From: Rhodococcus globerulus NBRC 14531
Lineage (GTDB): Bacteria; Actinomycetota; Actinomycetes; Mycobacteriales; Mycobacteriaceae
Direction of reading: 5' to 3'
Assembly (NCBI RefSeq): GCF_001894805.1
Contig: NZ_BCWX01000001.1
Span: 1,178,001 to 1,242,000 of the forward strand
DNA: 64,000 nucleotides
Positions 1 to 9,107 of this stretch are shown one piece after another. A program made the translations under genes and the position numbers. The notes under the pieces are model-generated. The model ran no database searches and was not told the DNA's origin. It saw nothing but the letters and a program-made list of their open reading frames with translations. How positions within the stretch are numbered: the stretch's first letter is position 1; every line of letters begins with the position of its first letter.

Positions 1-990
1 GATGCCAAAGGGGACAAGCCTTTTGCGCTGATCGTATCGTTCGTCAATCCGCACGACGTCCTTGCATATCCCCAGTCGTGGGATGCGATGAGTGGTACGT
101 GCGACAACTACGGGTCGGATGCGCCGGGAGCTTTCGAGCAGGGCATCGAACTCCCACCGACCTACGACGAAATCCTTGCCTTCAACTACAAACCGAGCGC
201 TCAGGTGCAGTCGGAATTGTTGCTCGCCGCCGGACTCGGTCCATTGCTCGGACCCGATCAGGCCAGGCGATACATCAACTTCTACGCCTACATGCACAAG
301 GTGGTGGATGAGCGCATCGGCAGTGTTCTCGACGCCTTGGAAGCCACTCCGGGGCTGCTCGACGATACCGTCATCGTGCGTATGTCCGATCACGGTGAGA
401 TGGGAATGTCGCACGGAGGCTTGCGGCAGAAGGTGTTCAACGCGTACGAGGAAACTCTGCGCGTCCCACTCGTGATCAGCAATCCGTTGTTGTTCCCGAA
501 GCCCGTTCAGACGGACGCGTTGGCGTCGTTGATCGACGTGATGCCCACTCTGGCCAACCTCGCGCAAGTGCCGGATCGTGCGTCGTGGAACTTTCTCGGC
601 ACCGATCTCACCCCCGTGCTCGTCGATGCGGCGGCGTATCCGGACGCACCAAGCGTGCACGTTCAGGACACGATTCTTTTCACGTACGACGATCAGAACT
701 GTGCGACGCCAGACGGTCAGAACATCGTCACGCAGCCGAACCATATTCGCTGCATTCGGGACAGCAGGTGGAAGTACACGATGTACTTCGACCCGGCGGG
801 AACTGCTGCGCCCCAATACGAACTGTACGACCTGATTGCCGATCCCCTGGAGACGAACAACCTGGCCAACCCGTTCAATTTTGCGTCCTACCAGCCCGCC
901 AAAGCCGCCGAGATGAACGCACAACTCTTTGCCGCGATGCAGGCAAAGGGTGTTTCGCTGGCAGAGTCGAGCAATATTCCGCAAAACTGA
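1..990 (+). CDS. Sulfatase family protein, C-terminal part (5' end outside window)
   Basis: The open frame runs in from base 1 without a start, so only the last 329 residues are visible. They look like the C-terminal half of an alkaline-phosphatase-superfamily sulfatase. A metal-site segment DHGEMGMSHGG (around residue 130) is followed by a Lys and by an ETLRVPLVI strand, and the end has the YELYDLIADPLETNNLANP segment typical of arylsulfatase and choline-sulfatase-type enzymes. The formylglycine Cys/Ser motif lies upstream and cannot be checked, so the substrate is unknown. The family hydrolyses sulfate (or phosphonate) monoesters. The next gene starts 66 bp downstream on the same strand with its own strong ribosome-binding site. 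Confidence 0.85.
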   Translation, partial: DAKGDKPFALIVSFVNPHDVLAYPQSWDAMSGTCDNYGSDAPGAFEQGIELPPTYDEILAFNYKPSAQVQSELLLAAGLGPLLGPDQARRYINFYAYMHKVVDERIGSVLDALEATPGLLDDTVIVRMSDHGEMGMSHGGLRQKVFNAYEETLRVPLVISNPLLFPKPVQTDALASLIDVMPTLANLAQVPDRASWNFLGTDLTPVLVDAAAYPDAPSVHVQDTILFTYDDQNCATPDGQNIVTQPNHIRCIRDSRWKYTMYFDPAGTAAPQYELYDLIADPLETNNLANPFNFASYQPAKAAEMNAQLFAAMQAKGVSLAESSNIPQN

Positions 991-1056
991 TTCACGACGG
1001 AGTTCTGCGGGCATTCCCCTCGGACATATGTCTTCGTTTCGGGAAGAAGGAATGTC

Positions 1057-2013
1057 ATGACCGTCACCTCGCCGGGGCGAGAAGGATTCAGTTCCCTCCG
1101 ATCAGGAGGGTTGAACTGGGATTGTTTTCCACTCCGATTGTTCGCCAAGGGAAATGCCAAATTTTGGAACCCGGCAGACCTCGATTTTTCGAAAGATGCT
1201 CGAGACTGGCAAGAGTTGACCAGCGAGCAGCAGCGCAGCGCGACGTATCTGTGCGCGCAGTTCATCGCCGGTGAAGAAGCAGTGACCGAGGACATCCAAC
1301 CGTTCATGCAGGCGATGTCCGCTGAAGGCAGGTTCAGCGACGAGATGTACCTGACCCAATTCTGTTTCGAGGAAGCCAAGCACACACAGGTTTTCCGGCT
1401 CTGGATGGATGAGGTCGGACTCACCGACGACCTGCATTCCTACGTCGCCGATAATCCGGACTACCGACAACTGTTCTACGAGGAGTTGCCGGCGTCGCTG
1501 CGGATTCTCCAGACCGACCCCAGCCCGGTCAACCAAGTGCGGGCGAGCGTCACCTACAACCATGTCATCGAAGGTAGCCTTGCGCTGACGGGTTACTACG
1601 CCTGGCAGAAGGTATGTGCCACAAGGGGAATCCTGCCCGGGATGCAGCAGTTGATCAAAAAGATCGGCGACGACGAGCGGCGCCACATGGCGTGGGGAAC
1701 CTTCACGTGCCGCCGACACGTGGCTGCGGACGACGCCCTGTGGGATGTAGTACAGGCGCGCATGGGCGAGTTGATGCCGATGGCTCTCGGTCTCATCAAC
1801 TGGGTCAACGATCAGTTCGAAGTCCAGCCCTTCGGTCTCGACAACCAGGAGTTTCTCGAGTACGCGGCTGATCGTGCTCAGCGACGGCTCTCGGCAATCG
1901 AGTCTGCGCGTGGGCGTGACGTGGCCGAGATCGACCTCGACTACTCACCCGAGACGCTCGAGGAGAAGTTCGGTGCCGAAGACGCCGCAGTGATGATTGA
2001 GGCCGGTAGCTAG
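1057..2013 (+). CDS. R2-like ligand-binding oxidase (R2lox, Mn/Fe)
   Basis: 318 residues with a ferritin-like ribonucleotide-reductase R2 fold, close in length to M. tuberculosis Rv0233 (314). All six carboxylate/His metal ligands expected for R2lox are present: E73, E106, H109, E172, E207 and H210, in the motifs [21 protein letters not shown] and DDERRH. The pair that forms the unusual Val-Tyr ether cross-link in R2lox is also conserved (V76 and Y167). It is therefore an R2lox and not a NrdF/NrdB radical subunit, despite frequent annotation as ribonucleotide reductase beta chain. The family binds a heterodinuclear Mn/Fe site and a long-chain fatty-acid-like ligand; its physiological substrate is unknown. 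AAGGA precedes the ATG. No nrdE-type gene is adjacent. Confidence 0.93.
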   Translation: MTVTSPGREGFSSLRSGGLNWDCFPLRLFAKGNAKFWNPADLDFSKDARDWQELTSEQQRSATYLCAQFIAGEEAVTEDIQPFMQAMSAEGRFSDEMYLTQFCFEEAKHTQVFRLWMDEVGLTDDLHSYVADNPDYRQLFYEELPASLRILQTDPSPVNQVRASVTYNHVIEGSLALTGYYAWQKVCATRGILPGMQQLIKKIGDDERRHMAWGTFTCRRHVAADDALWDVVQARMGELMPMALGLINWVNDQFEVQPFGLDNQEFLEYAADRAQRRLSAIESARGRDVAEIDLDYSPETLEEKFGAEDAAVMIEAGS

Positions 2014-2117
2014 GTCAAAAGCTAAGCCGCCCTGAAGTTTCCAGTCAATATTCAGACTTTTCCGACTGGTTTCAAGGAGCCCTCGCAATCGAACAGGATT
2101 TCGATTAGGGTGGGGGA

Positions 2118-3632
2118 ATGTTCGATTCGGGGGTGGGAAGTTTCGGTATCTCAGCACAGCTGAGTGGTACCGAAACCGATTGCGCCCTCGTCGATTTGAT
2201 GGCCGAGTTGCATTCATGTGAAGCTATGCTGGTCGAGCGGAAACTGGCCGTGGTGGCGGAGTTCTTCACCCGCCGCAGCGCCGAGCATGTCGAGGGTGGC
2301 ACGTGGACGTCGTCGGCGCACGAGTTGGCGGAATCCGAGGTCGGCGCGGTCCTGACGATGGGGCGCGCTGCTGCCGGAAAACTCATCGGGTTGGGTTTTG
2401 CTTTGAAGACGCGGTTGCATCGCACAAGGGCCGCGATGGCCCGCGGTGAACTCGACTTCTACCGGGTCACGTTGATCGAGTCCGCGACCGCGAATGTCGG
2501 TGACGAGCTGATCGACGAGGTCGAACGCTTGCTGCTCGAGCAGGTTCTTGCCCCACCGGTGGACGGCGGTACCGGTTTGACGGGTCGGCGGTTGACGGCG
2601 GCGATCGACCGGATCGTGGCCCGCGTCGATCCGGAAGGGATGCGGGAACGACGACGCCGAGCCCTGGCGGACAGGTTTGTCGGCGTCAGTGCCGCCGAGG
2701 ACGGGATGGCCCGCATCCTGGGCAGTATCCCGGCGGAGCAGGCCCGCGCGTTCGATGGCCGGTTGCGGGAATTAGCGATGTCGGTGTGTCGCCGTGATTC
2801 CCGTACGTATGAGCAGCGTCGAGCGGATGCGTTGGGCGCGTTGGTGAGTGGTTCGACGGTGTTGGTGTGTGACTGCGACCGCGGTGATTGCCCGCAGGAC
2901 CGTAGTGGTCTCGTTATTGTTCGTAGGCCGTTGGTGCATGTGGTGATGCACGAATCCACCTTCGCCGGCAGCGATACTCCCGGCGGCGACGAACCCGCTC
3001 ACCTCGACGGGTACGGAGTGATCAGCGCCGAGCATGCCCGTGACATCGCAAAAGACGCTGCGATAAAAGAAGTCCGCGTACCCGCAGATCCCGAACCGAT
3101 ATCTGTGCCTGCGTCGGCATCGGTGTACCGCCCTGGCGCGGCACTCGATCGGTGGTTGCGGGTCAGCGCGGGCAGTTGCCAGTGGCCGCACTGCGATGTC
3201 CCGGTCTGGAATTGCGACCTCGACCATAACGATCCGTTCAACCACGCGGACCCTGCGAGCGGTGGGAAGACGGTTGCGTCGAATCTGAGTGCGTTCTGCC
3301 GCAACCATCACCGCCTCAAGCATTCCGGGAAGTGGCTGCTCGCCCCGAATCCGGATCGTAGTATCACCCTGACCTCGCAGACCGGGCATTGCTACCGGAC
3401 CAGGGCTGCCGGACTACTCGCCGGGATGCAGGAACCGCCGCCACCGGAAGGCGGCAAACCGCGACGAACTCGACTGGAGAACAAAGCTGCCCGCATCCGA
3501 AGCGAACGCAAACACCGGCACATCAAGATTCAACACCGGACGGCACAACTCTCCACACCCCGAAAGCATGTGCCCCGAAAGCACGTGCCCCACAGACCCG
3601 TCGACTACGGCAACGACCCACCACCGTTCTGA
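2118..3632 (+). CDS. DUF222 / HNH endonuclease domain protein (13E12 family)
   Basis: 504 residues. The N-terminal two thirds is the helical DUF222 domain typical of the 13E12 repeat family of mycobacteria and rhodococci. The C-terminal part has an HNH nuclease core: CQWPHCDVPVWNCDLDHNDPF, then SNLSAFCRNHHRLKH and GKWLL, giving two Cys pairs and the catalytic DH/HH. These genes are often multicopy and may have a mobile or recombination role, but function is unproven. The tail contains a small in-frame duplication (RKHVP twice) near 3562-3594. The 3' end overlaps the convergent hydrolase gene by 28 bp. Confidence 0.88.
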   Translation: MFDSGVGSFGISAQLSGTETDCALVDLMAELHSCEAMLVERKLAVVAEFFTRRSAEHVEGGTWTSSAHELAESEVGAVLTMGRAAAGKLIGLGFALKTRLHRTRAAMARGELDFYRVTLIESATANVGDELIDEVERLLLEQVLAPPVDGGTGLTGRRLTAAIDRIVARVDPEGMRERRRRALADRFVGVSAAEDGMARILGSIPAEQARAFDGRLRELAMSVCRRDSRTYEQRRADALGALVSGSTVLVCDCDRGDCPQDRSGLVIVRRPLVHVVMHESTFAGSDTPGGDEPAHLDGYGVISAEHARDIAKDAAIKEVRVPADPEPISVPASASVYRPGAALDRWLRVSAGSCQWPHCDVPVWNCDLDHNDPFNHADPASGGKTVASNLSAFCRNHHRLKHSGKWLLAPNPDRSITLTSQTGHCYRTRAAGLLAGMQEPPPPEGGKPRRTRLENKAARIRSERKHRHIKIQHRTAQLSTPRKHVPRKHVPHRPVDYGNDPPPF

Positions 3633-4435
3633 GTGCCTGCTGTGTTGCGGCTCAACCATGCCAAGCTGTAGTCCGCAATTTCACGCCAACCGTGATCGAT
3701 GGTGAGTGAGTGACCACGGTCGTCGAATACCTTGTACTCGTTGACCGTTGGCGCTTTGTGATACATCTTGAACGAACTGTCGGTGCTGGCTTTCGGGACC
3801 GTTCGATCTTGTCCGCCGCTGATCATCAGCAGCGGACCGCGTTCGGCGTTGAAGTCGACGTGGGCGGGGCTCCGGGGATTGAAGTTGGCGAGCGCAGCCT
3901 CGAAGAGTGGTTGCCCGGGTGCCGGAATTACGTATCGCTCGTAGAGCGCGTCTGATTCACTCTTGGTGATTGCACTCGCAAAGGATTTGTGAAAGGAATC
4001 TCTGGTGTGCGAGTAGGTCTTCCGATAGTTGGCGGGATTCGACAAGACCGGGAGAACGGTACGGAGCTGAACGAGGGGAAGTTTCAGGACACCTTTTGGT
4101 TGTGCGGGGTCGATTGCTATTGCAGCGGAAGCTAATTTCTGACACAGAAGTTTCTGTGCGATAAGCCCGCCGAAGGAATGGCCGACCACGATCGGTGGAG
4201 CATCCAAGTCGGCGATCACCTTGGCATAGTGTTCGGTGATCTCGTCGATTCCGTGTCCCGCAATGTTTTCGGGGTGTTCTCGGGATTCCCCGACGGTGGC
4301 GCCGTCGCCAGGCCAGCCGGGCGACATGGTGCCGTATCCGCGTTCGGCGAAGGCCTGGGCCCAGGGGTCCCACGCGCTGGGATGCATCCACAATCCGTGG
4401 ATGAAAAGTACCGTCGGTTTGGCGGCAGTGGGCAT
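3605..4435 (-). CDS. Alpha/beta hydrolase
   Basis: 276 residues, no signal peptide. The fold markers are VLFIHGLWMHPSAW (oxyanion-hole HG), the nucleophile elbow GHSFGG around residue 89, an acid in SGGQDRTVP and a catalytic His in DRGHSLTID near the C-terminus. This is a complete Ser-Asp-His set. The sequence resembles non-haem haloperoxidase/esterase-type hydrolases; substrate cannot be predicted. The gene converges on the DUF222 gene and is divergent from the 178-residue protein to its right. Confidence 0.88.
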   Translation of the reverse strand: MPTAAKPTVLFIHGLWMHPSAWDPWAQAFAERGYGTMSPGWPGDGATVGESREHPENIAGHGIDEITEHYAKVIADLDAPPIVVGHSFGGLIAQKLLCQKLASAAIAIDPAQPKGVLKLPLVQLRTVLPVLSNPANYRKTYSHTRDSFHKSFASAITKSESDALYERYVIPAPGQPLFEAALANFNPRSPAHVDFNAERGPLLMISGGQDRTVPKASTDSSFKMYHKAPTVNEYKVFDDRGHSLTIDHGWREIADYSLAWLSRNTAGTQNGGGSLP

Positions 4436-4551
4436 GAGGACTCCTGTGATCGATCAGTTCTGATCGTCAGGGAATGCCCATTTTTGTCCAAGTCATTCAC
4501 CCGGACGCCGCCACTGACGTGAAGCCGCACACAACTGGCAAGATTGCTGAC

Positions 4552-5088
4552 ATGTTCAGAACTTCGAATCAGCGATCCATGGCTGTGTGGTCTGCGGTAT
4601 TTGTTCTCTCCCAGGCGAATATCGTCAGACTTCTGGGGCCGGTGGGTCCGCGGGTTCTGGAGGTGCAGACGGCATTCTCCGCACGTCGGTACCGCGAGGT
4701 TCTGGCGAAGATGGACGGCGCGGAGACGGCGCGGTTCCGCAGTCACTACTACCCGGACTTTGTTCATCCGGCGATCTACGCGGTCGCATTGCGCGCCGCC
4801 GGCCGACGGTTGGGGGAGCGCACCCCGCTCTCGCCGACGGTTCGTAAGGCGCTTGCCGCGGCGCCGGTGTTGTCCGCTGCCGGTGACTACGTCGAGAACA
4901 TCGCCGGGCTGTATCTGCTCGATCATCGTGACAACATCACCGACAGGACGGTTCGGATCACCACAGCGGTGAGCATCAGCAAATGGGTGCTTGCACTGGG
5001 AACTCTCGGATATCTGTCGCAGGGATTTGTCAGAGTATGGGTAGCTCAGTGGCCGGGTGGCCGTAGGAATCGGGTAGAGGAGTACTGA
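4552..5088 (+). CDS. Conserved hypothetical protein with C-terminal hydrophobic segment
   Basis: 178 residues from the ATG at 4552. An upstream in-frame ATG at 4474 would leave almost no promoter room for the divergent hydrolase and has a poorly spaced ribosome-binding site, so it is not preferred. The protein has a hydrophobic N-terminal stretch (AVWSAVFVLSQANIVRLLG), a HYYPDFVHPAIYAVALR segment and a likely membrane span near the C-terminus (SISKWVLALGTLGYLSQGF). I do not recognise a named family. Its TGA overlaps the ATG of the next gene (TGATG), so the two are probably translated together. Confidence 0.7.
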   Translation: MFRTSNQRSMAVWSAVFVLSQANIVRLLGPVGPRVLEVQTAFSARRYREVLAKMDGAETARFRSHYYPDFVHPAIYAVALRAAGRRLGERTPLSPTVRKALAAAPVLSAAGDYVENIAGLYLLDHRDNITDRTVRITTAVSISKWVLALGTLGYLSQGFVRVWVAQWPGGRRNRVEEY

Positions 5089-5660
5089 TGGCGCCGGAAC
5101 TGGATATCGAATACTTTGCGGACGGCGCGGAATTCCGTCGGTGGTTATCCGAGAATTACGACGTGAGTCCAGGGGTGTGGCTGAAGATGGCCAAGAAATC
5201 ATCACCCCATTCGTCGATCGACTACGACCAGGCGCTCGATGTCGCCCTGTGTTTCGGGTGGATCGACAGTCTGCCGAGGAAGGTCGACGACAACTTTTTC
5301 TTGCGGAAGTTCTCGCCGCGCACGACGCGTAGCCCGTGGTCGAAACGCAACGTGGAGATTGTCGCGAGGCTCGAGAGCGAAGGATTGCTCGAACCCGCGG
5401 GCATTGCTGCAATCGAGAAAGCCAAAGCCGACGGCAGGTGGGAGCGCGCGTACGAAGGATCCGCGAAAGCCGAGGTGCCGCAGGATTTCCTCGACGCATT
5501 GGCCTTGAATCCCCAAGCACAGGCCTTCTACGAGACGTTGAATTCGACTAATCGGTTCGCGATCTTCTATCGCCTGTTGGAAGCGAAGCGCCCGGAGACC
5601 AGGACCCGCCGGATACAGAAGTTCATCAGCCAACTCGAGGAGGGTAAGAAGTTTCACTGA
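5088..5660 (+). CDS. YdeI/OmpD-associated family protein
   Basis: 190 residues. It has the family's conserved segments: an N-terminal FRRWLSENY-type helix, the central DYDQALDVALCFGWIDS block followed by FSPRTTRSPWSKRN, and a C-terminal TNRFAIFYRLLEAKRPETR..IQKFI segment. In other bacteria the family is annotated as bacteriocin-protection or YdeI/OmpD-associated, without a solid biochemical function. Start and stop overlap with the upstream gene as TGATG, implying a bicistron. Confidence 0.85.
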   Translation: MAPELDIEYFADGAEFRRWLSENYDVSPGVWLKMAKKSSPHSSIDYDQALDVALCFGWIDSLPRKVDDNFFLRKFSPRTTRSPWSKRNVEIVARLESEGLLEPAGIAAIEKAKADGRWERAYEGSAKAEVPQDFLDALALNPQAQAFYETLNSTNRFAIFYRLLEAKRPETRTRRIQKFISQLEEGKKFH

Positions 5661-5674
5661 CGAGGGCTGACACA

Positions 5675-6601
5675 ATGGCACTTGTGACCGAAGCCAAGAC
5701 CTGCTCAGCGTTGTCTGCCGTCGACGAACCGTTGGAAGGCACGGCGGCCGTTGTGCGTGGTTGGGTGTGCCTCGAGTTTGTCGGTGCCTGGGGTCGGGAT
5801 GTTCTCGACGGCACGGCTCTCGGGGAGGAACTTGCCACCGAATTGAGTCGACGCGCGGACGCTGCGGACGTGCGTGTGATGTTCATCAGACATCCCGGTC
5901 GAAACGAGACACTGTCTGCCGGTCGCGCACTGTCTGCCGGTCACACGGTGCTTCTTGCTCGTTCCGATCCCGATGATTCGTGGTGTGAACGACTGCAGAT
6001 CGATTCGCCGTTCGATCTTCTCGACATCGACTTCGCTCTGCTCAGTGGGCCGGCCCCAGGACTGGGTGTCAGGGTCGACGAACCCGTGGTGCTGGTGTGC
6101 GCGCACGGAAAACGTGATCAGTGTTGCGCAGTTCTGGGCAGGCCGATTGCGGCGGAGTTGGTTCCGGCGTTCGGTGAGAATGTATGGGAATGCTCGCATA
6201 CGGGTGGTCATCGGTTTGCGCCGTCGATGATCCTGTTGCCCAGTGGCTATACCTACGGCCGACTGTCCGGGGCGGAAAGCCTTGCGGCGGTGGAGTCAGC
6301 GGTTCGCGGTCAAGTTCATCTTCCCGGGTTGCGGGGCCGGAGTCCGTGGAACTCGGTGGGACAGGTCGCGGAAATTGCTGTCCGGCAGTACATTCCCTGC
6401 GGCATCGACGATCTGACTGTGGACGATCTGGGTGGTCAGCTGTGCATCGTCGAGCACGTCGACGGTCGGAGTTGGGAAGTGGAAACGCAGACGTCGGAGT
6501 TGGCTCCGCGTCCACCCAGCTGTGGGGCGGATCCCAAACCTGTTCGGCCCGTTGTTGCCACGTCCGTTCGCGAACTGGGTTCGGGCCTGATTCTTAATTA
6601 G
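5675..6601 (+). CDS. Sucrase/ferredoxin-like protein (thioredoxin-fold 2Fe-2S)
   Basis: 308 residues of the Suc_Fer-like family. The C-terminal half has the family signature VCAHGKRDQCCAVLGRP followed by WECSHTGGHRFAPS and LLPSGYTYGR. These supply the cysteines expected to hold a thioredoxin-like [2Fe-2S] cluster. The protein is probably a cytosolic electron carrier or redox sensor; the sucrase part of the family name has no demonstrated meaning in bacteria. It starts 14 bp after the YdeI-like gene and may be cotranscribed with it. Confidence 0.88.
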   Translation: MALVTEAKTCSALSAVDEPLEGTAAVVRGWVCLEFVGAWGRDVLDGTALGEELATELSRRADAADVRVMFIRHPGRNETLSAGRALSAGHTVLLARSDPDDSWCERLQIDSPFDLLDIDFALLSGPAPGLGVRVDEPVVLVCAHGKRDQCCAVLGRPIAAELVPAFGENVWECSHTGGHRFAPSMILLPSGYTYGRLSGAESLAAVESAVRGQVHLPGLRGRSPWNSVGQVAEIAVRQYIPCGIDDLTVDDLGGQLCIVEHVDGRSWEVETQTSELAPRPPSCGADPKPVRPVVATSVRELGSGLILN

Positions 6602-6614
6602 TCGCAGTCGTGCA

Positions 6615-6737
6615 TCAGTTCACCAGGATTCCGTCGTCGGCGTCGAAGTCCAGTCCCGCCGTGACGATGCCTGAGAACAGGAATGCCCCGCCGACGGCGA
6701 TGGCGGGGACGGTGAGAATCCACTCGAAAATTGTCAT
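6615..6737 (-). CDS. Small (40-residue) predicted membrane protein
   Basis: A complete short frame, ATG at 6737 and TGA at 6615. The product begins MTIFEWILTVPAIAVGG, is hydrophobic over residues 5-27 (one membrane span), and ends in the acidic tail DFDADDG. A weak GAAG precedes the start. It lies between two convergent neighbours and downstream of the perfect palindrome that ends the MMPL gene, so it may have its own promoter or be read through from mmpL. No family is recognised. The hydrophobic span followed by an acidic tail makes a random frame less likely. Confidence 0.5.
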   Translation of the reverse strand: MTIFEWILTVPAIAVGGAFLFSGIVTAGLDFDADDGILVN

Positions 6738-6794
6738 GCTTCAAGTCTGACGACCCTGGCGCCGAAGAACATCGCCCCAGAGATCCATATACGC

Positions 6795-6830
6795 GATCGG
6801 GTAGTCATCCTCGAGGATGACTACCCGATC
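6795..6830. terminator. Perfect 36-bp palindrome, probable bidirectional terminator
   Basis: Every base from 6795 to 6830 pairs with its partner. The arms start GATCGGGTAGTCATCC and the self-complementary centre is TCGA. It lies 19 bp beyond the stop codon of the MMPL gene and 57 bp before the small membrane ORF. There is no T-run on either side, which is common for actinobacterial terminators. A dimeric DNA-binding-protein site is an alternative. Confidence 0.65.
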
Positions 6831-6849
6831 GGGGAAAACCAGGAGCGGG

Positions 6850-8970
6850 TCAGTGCCCGATGCCGACCTTCGCGTGGATTTTCTTCATCCACTCCGGCGC
6901 CCACCAGTTTGCTTCGCCCATGAGCTTCACCAGGGACGGAACGAGGAGCATGCGGATGATGGTCGCGTCGACGATCAGTGCCACGATCATGCCGACTCCG
7001 AGGAACTTCATTACTCCAAGACCTGACATGGCAAAAGCGCCCGTCACGACGATGAGGAGGAGTGCCGCGGCCGTCACGATGCGGCCCGTTCGCTCGGTGC
7101 CGAACTTGACGGCCTCTTCCGTTGTCGCGCCGTCGTTCTTCGCTTCGACCATGCGTGACATGAGGAAAACCTCGTAGTCGGTGGACAGTCCGAAGACAAC
7201 GGCCAGGATCAGGACAACAAATGTTGCTTCGAGCGGTGTCTGGCTGACACCGAGAAGTTCGACGCCGTGGCCCTCCTGGAAGACGAAGGTGAGGACGCCG
7301 AAGGTGGTTGCCAAGCTCAAGGCAGCCATCAGCACAGCCTTGATGGGCAACACAATTGATCCGAAGGCGAGGAACAGCAGAATCAGGGTCGAACCGACCA
7401 TGATCAGAATCATGACCGGCAACCAGTGCAGGACAGCGTTGTTGCCGTCGTCGACGGTGGCTTGCCCGCCGCCGACCAATAATTCGGCGCCGTCGGGCGC
7501 AGGTATCTCGCGTAGGTCGGTGACAGCGTCACTTTGGGACTGCGGCGTGGATCCTTCGCTGTAGAACGCTTGGATTGCGATCAGCGAGTTGGTGCTCGCG
7601 ACGACGGTTGCCTGCGCGATGCCTTCGACTTGGCTTGCGGCTTCGGCTACTGCCGTGCCTTCGGCAGGGTTGAGCACGGTATCGCCCTCTGCCTGCAGTA
7701 TCAGTGTCGCGCCGTTCCCGGTTTGGGGAAATTCGTTGACCAGCGTGTCCATTGCAGTACGAGCGGGGTCGTCGGTGGGCAATGCGGTGTACGAGAGTTC
7801 GCCGAGTCGTGCGCCCAGCAGCGGCGACGCCAGTACGAGAAGCAGGGTGACAATCGTGATCGATACGGCAACAGGTCGTTTCATCACCCACGTGACGACG
7901 CGACCCCAGAACCTGCGTGAACGTTCTTCTCCGCGTTGGGCTGCGCCCTTGCGCCACGTCAACGAGTTGATGCGGTGGCCCAGAATGGCAAGCAAAGCGG
8001 GTACCGCGGTCAGCGACAGTACTGCCGCGCTCAGCACGGCGGCGATGGCGCCGAACCCGAGTGACCGAATCACAGCTTGTGGGAACACGAGCATGCCGCT
8101 GAACGCGCAGATCAGCAGCAGCCCCGAGAACATCACGGTACGACCGGCCGTCAGGACGGTGCGGGTGGCTGCGGCACCCGGTTCGGAACCGGAGTTCAGC
8201 TCCTCGCGGTATCGCCCGACGACAAACAATCCGTAGTCGATGGCAAGGCCGAGCCCCAGCAGTGAGGCCACGTTGATCGAGAACGAACTGACCTCGGTGA
8301 CCGACGTCAGAACTCGCAGTACGGCCAAGGCGCTCAGCACGCTCAAAACTCCGACAAAAACCGGTACGGCTGCAGCGACAAGACCGCCGAAGATGAAGAC
8401 CAACAACACGAGGGTGATCGGGATGGCTATGGCCTCCGCGACAACAAGATCCTTCTCCAGCGTGGTGTTGAAGGCGACACCGACTACCGTGTTTCCAGCG
8501 AATTGTGCTTGCGCGCCTTCCACTTCGAGCGTGGGGAGCAGATCGGAAAATGTGGCGGAGGTGACTCCGGAATCCGGTGCCAAGGTGATGGCAACCGCGC
8601 CCATCGTTCCGTCGTTGGAGACCAGATTTGCCTTGGTCGCGGCGTCGGCTGTCCAATACGACTTCACCGAGGCTGTCGGGACGTTGGCCGTGAATTCGTC
8701 GACGGTGGCTGTCACCGCCGGGCCGATGTCGTCGAGACTTCGGCCGTCGGTCGGTGTGTAGATCGCAATGATGTCCGCGGTTTGCGGTCCGAGGTTTTCC
8801 TCGACGATTGCTGCGACCTTCGCGGAGTCGCTACCCGGGTCGACAAACCCGCCTTGGCTGAGCTTTCCGAATACTCCGAGACCCCACACGCCACTGATCA
8901 GCACGATGAGAACTGCGAGCGAGAGCACCCACCATTTTCGGGAAACGACGGTTTGGGCCCAGCGTGTCAT
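6850..8970 (-). CDS. MMPL-family RND transporter
   Basis: 706 residues, the usual size for the shorter actinobacterial MMPL/YdfJ transporters (two internally repeated halves, about 12 membrane spans). After the first span (residues 13-33) there is a long external loop with FVDPGSDSAKVA. Then come clustered spans including the intramembrane GLGLAIDYGLFVVGRYREEL motif and its second-half equivalent FGLSTDYEVFLMSRMVEA. The Asp-Tyr pairs are the proton-relay signature of the family. Its substrate (lipid, siderophore or drug) cannot be told. It is a single gene ending at a perfect palindrome, with no adjacent MmpS partner. Confidence 0.92.
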   Translation of the reverse strand: MTRWAQTVVSRKWWVLSLAVLIVLISGVWGLGVFGKLSQGGFVDPGSDSAKVAAIVEENLGPQTADIIAIYTPTDGRSLDDIGPAVTATVDEFTANVPTASVKSYWTADAATKANLVSNDGTMGAVAITLAPDSGVTSATFSDLLPTLEVEGAQAQFAGNTVVGVAFNTTLEKDLVVAEAIAIPITLVLLVFIFGGLVAAAVPVFVGVLSVLSALAVLRVLTSVTEVSSFSINVASLLGLGLAIDYGLFVVGRYREELNSGSEPGAAATRTVLTAGRTVMFSGLLLICAFSGMLVFPQAVIRSLGFGAIAAVLSAAVLSLTAVPALLAILGHRINSLTWRKGAAQRGEERSRRFWGRVVTWVMKRPVAVSITIVTLLLVLASPLLGARLGELSYTALPTDDPARTAMDTLVNEFPQTGNGATLILQAEGDTVLNPAEGTAVAEAASQVEGIAQATVVASTNSLIAIQAFYSEGSTPQSQSDAVTDLREIPAPDGAELLVGGGQATVDDGNNAVLHWLPVMILIMVGSTLILLFLAFGSIVLPIKAVLMAALSLATTFGVLTFVFQEGHGVELLGVSQTPLEATFVVLILAVVFGLSTDYEVFLMSRMVEAKNDGATTEEAVKFGTERTGRIVTAAALLLIVVTGAFAMSGLGVMKFLGVGMIVALIVDATIIRMLLVPSLVKLMGEANWWAPEWMKKIHAKVGIGH

Positions 8971-9047
8971 TGATCAACTCCGGTGAAATTTTCGGACATG
9001 GCCGTACCGACTGTATCGGTGGGGAGGGATTCTGGGCATGACACACC

Positions 9048-9082
9048 GTTGCCGCTGAACGTATGTCACGTTCAGCGGCAAC
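9048..9082 (-). terminator. Hairpin terminator after the basic protein gene
   Basis: A 15-bp perfect stem (arm TTGCCGCTGAACGT at 9049-9062, complement at 9068-9081, plus one outer G-C pair) with loop ATGTC. It follows the stop of the leftward gene at 9108 by 25 bp. No T-run follows. Confidence 0.7.
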
Positions 9083-9107
9083 ATCGGCTAATACCTGGTG
9101 CGTGGAG

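Noticed and set aside
1057-2013. Ribonucleotide reductase beta subunit label for the R2-like gene
   Set aside because: The Val-Tyr cross-link pair and ligand spacing match R2lox, and there is no NrdE-type gene nearby.
2041-2069. CCAGTC...GACTGG inverted repeat after R2lox as terminator
   Set aside because: Six-bp arms with a 17-nt loop are too weak to call.
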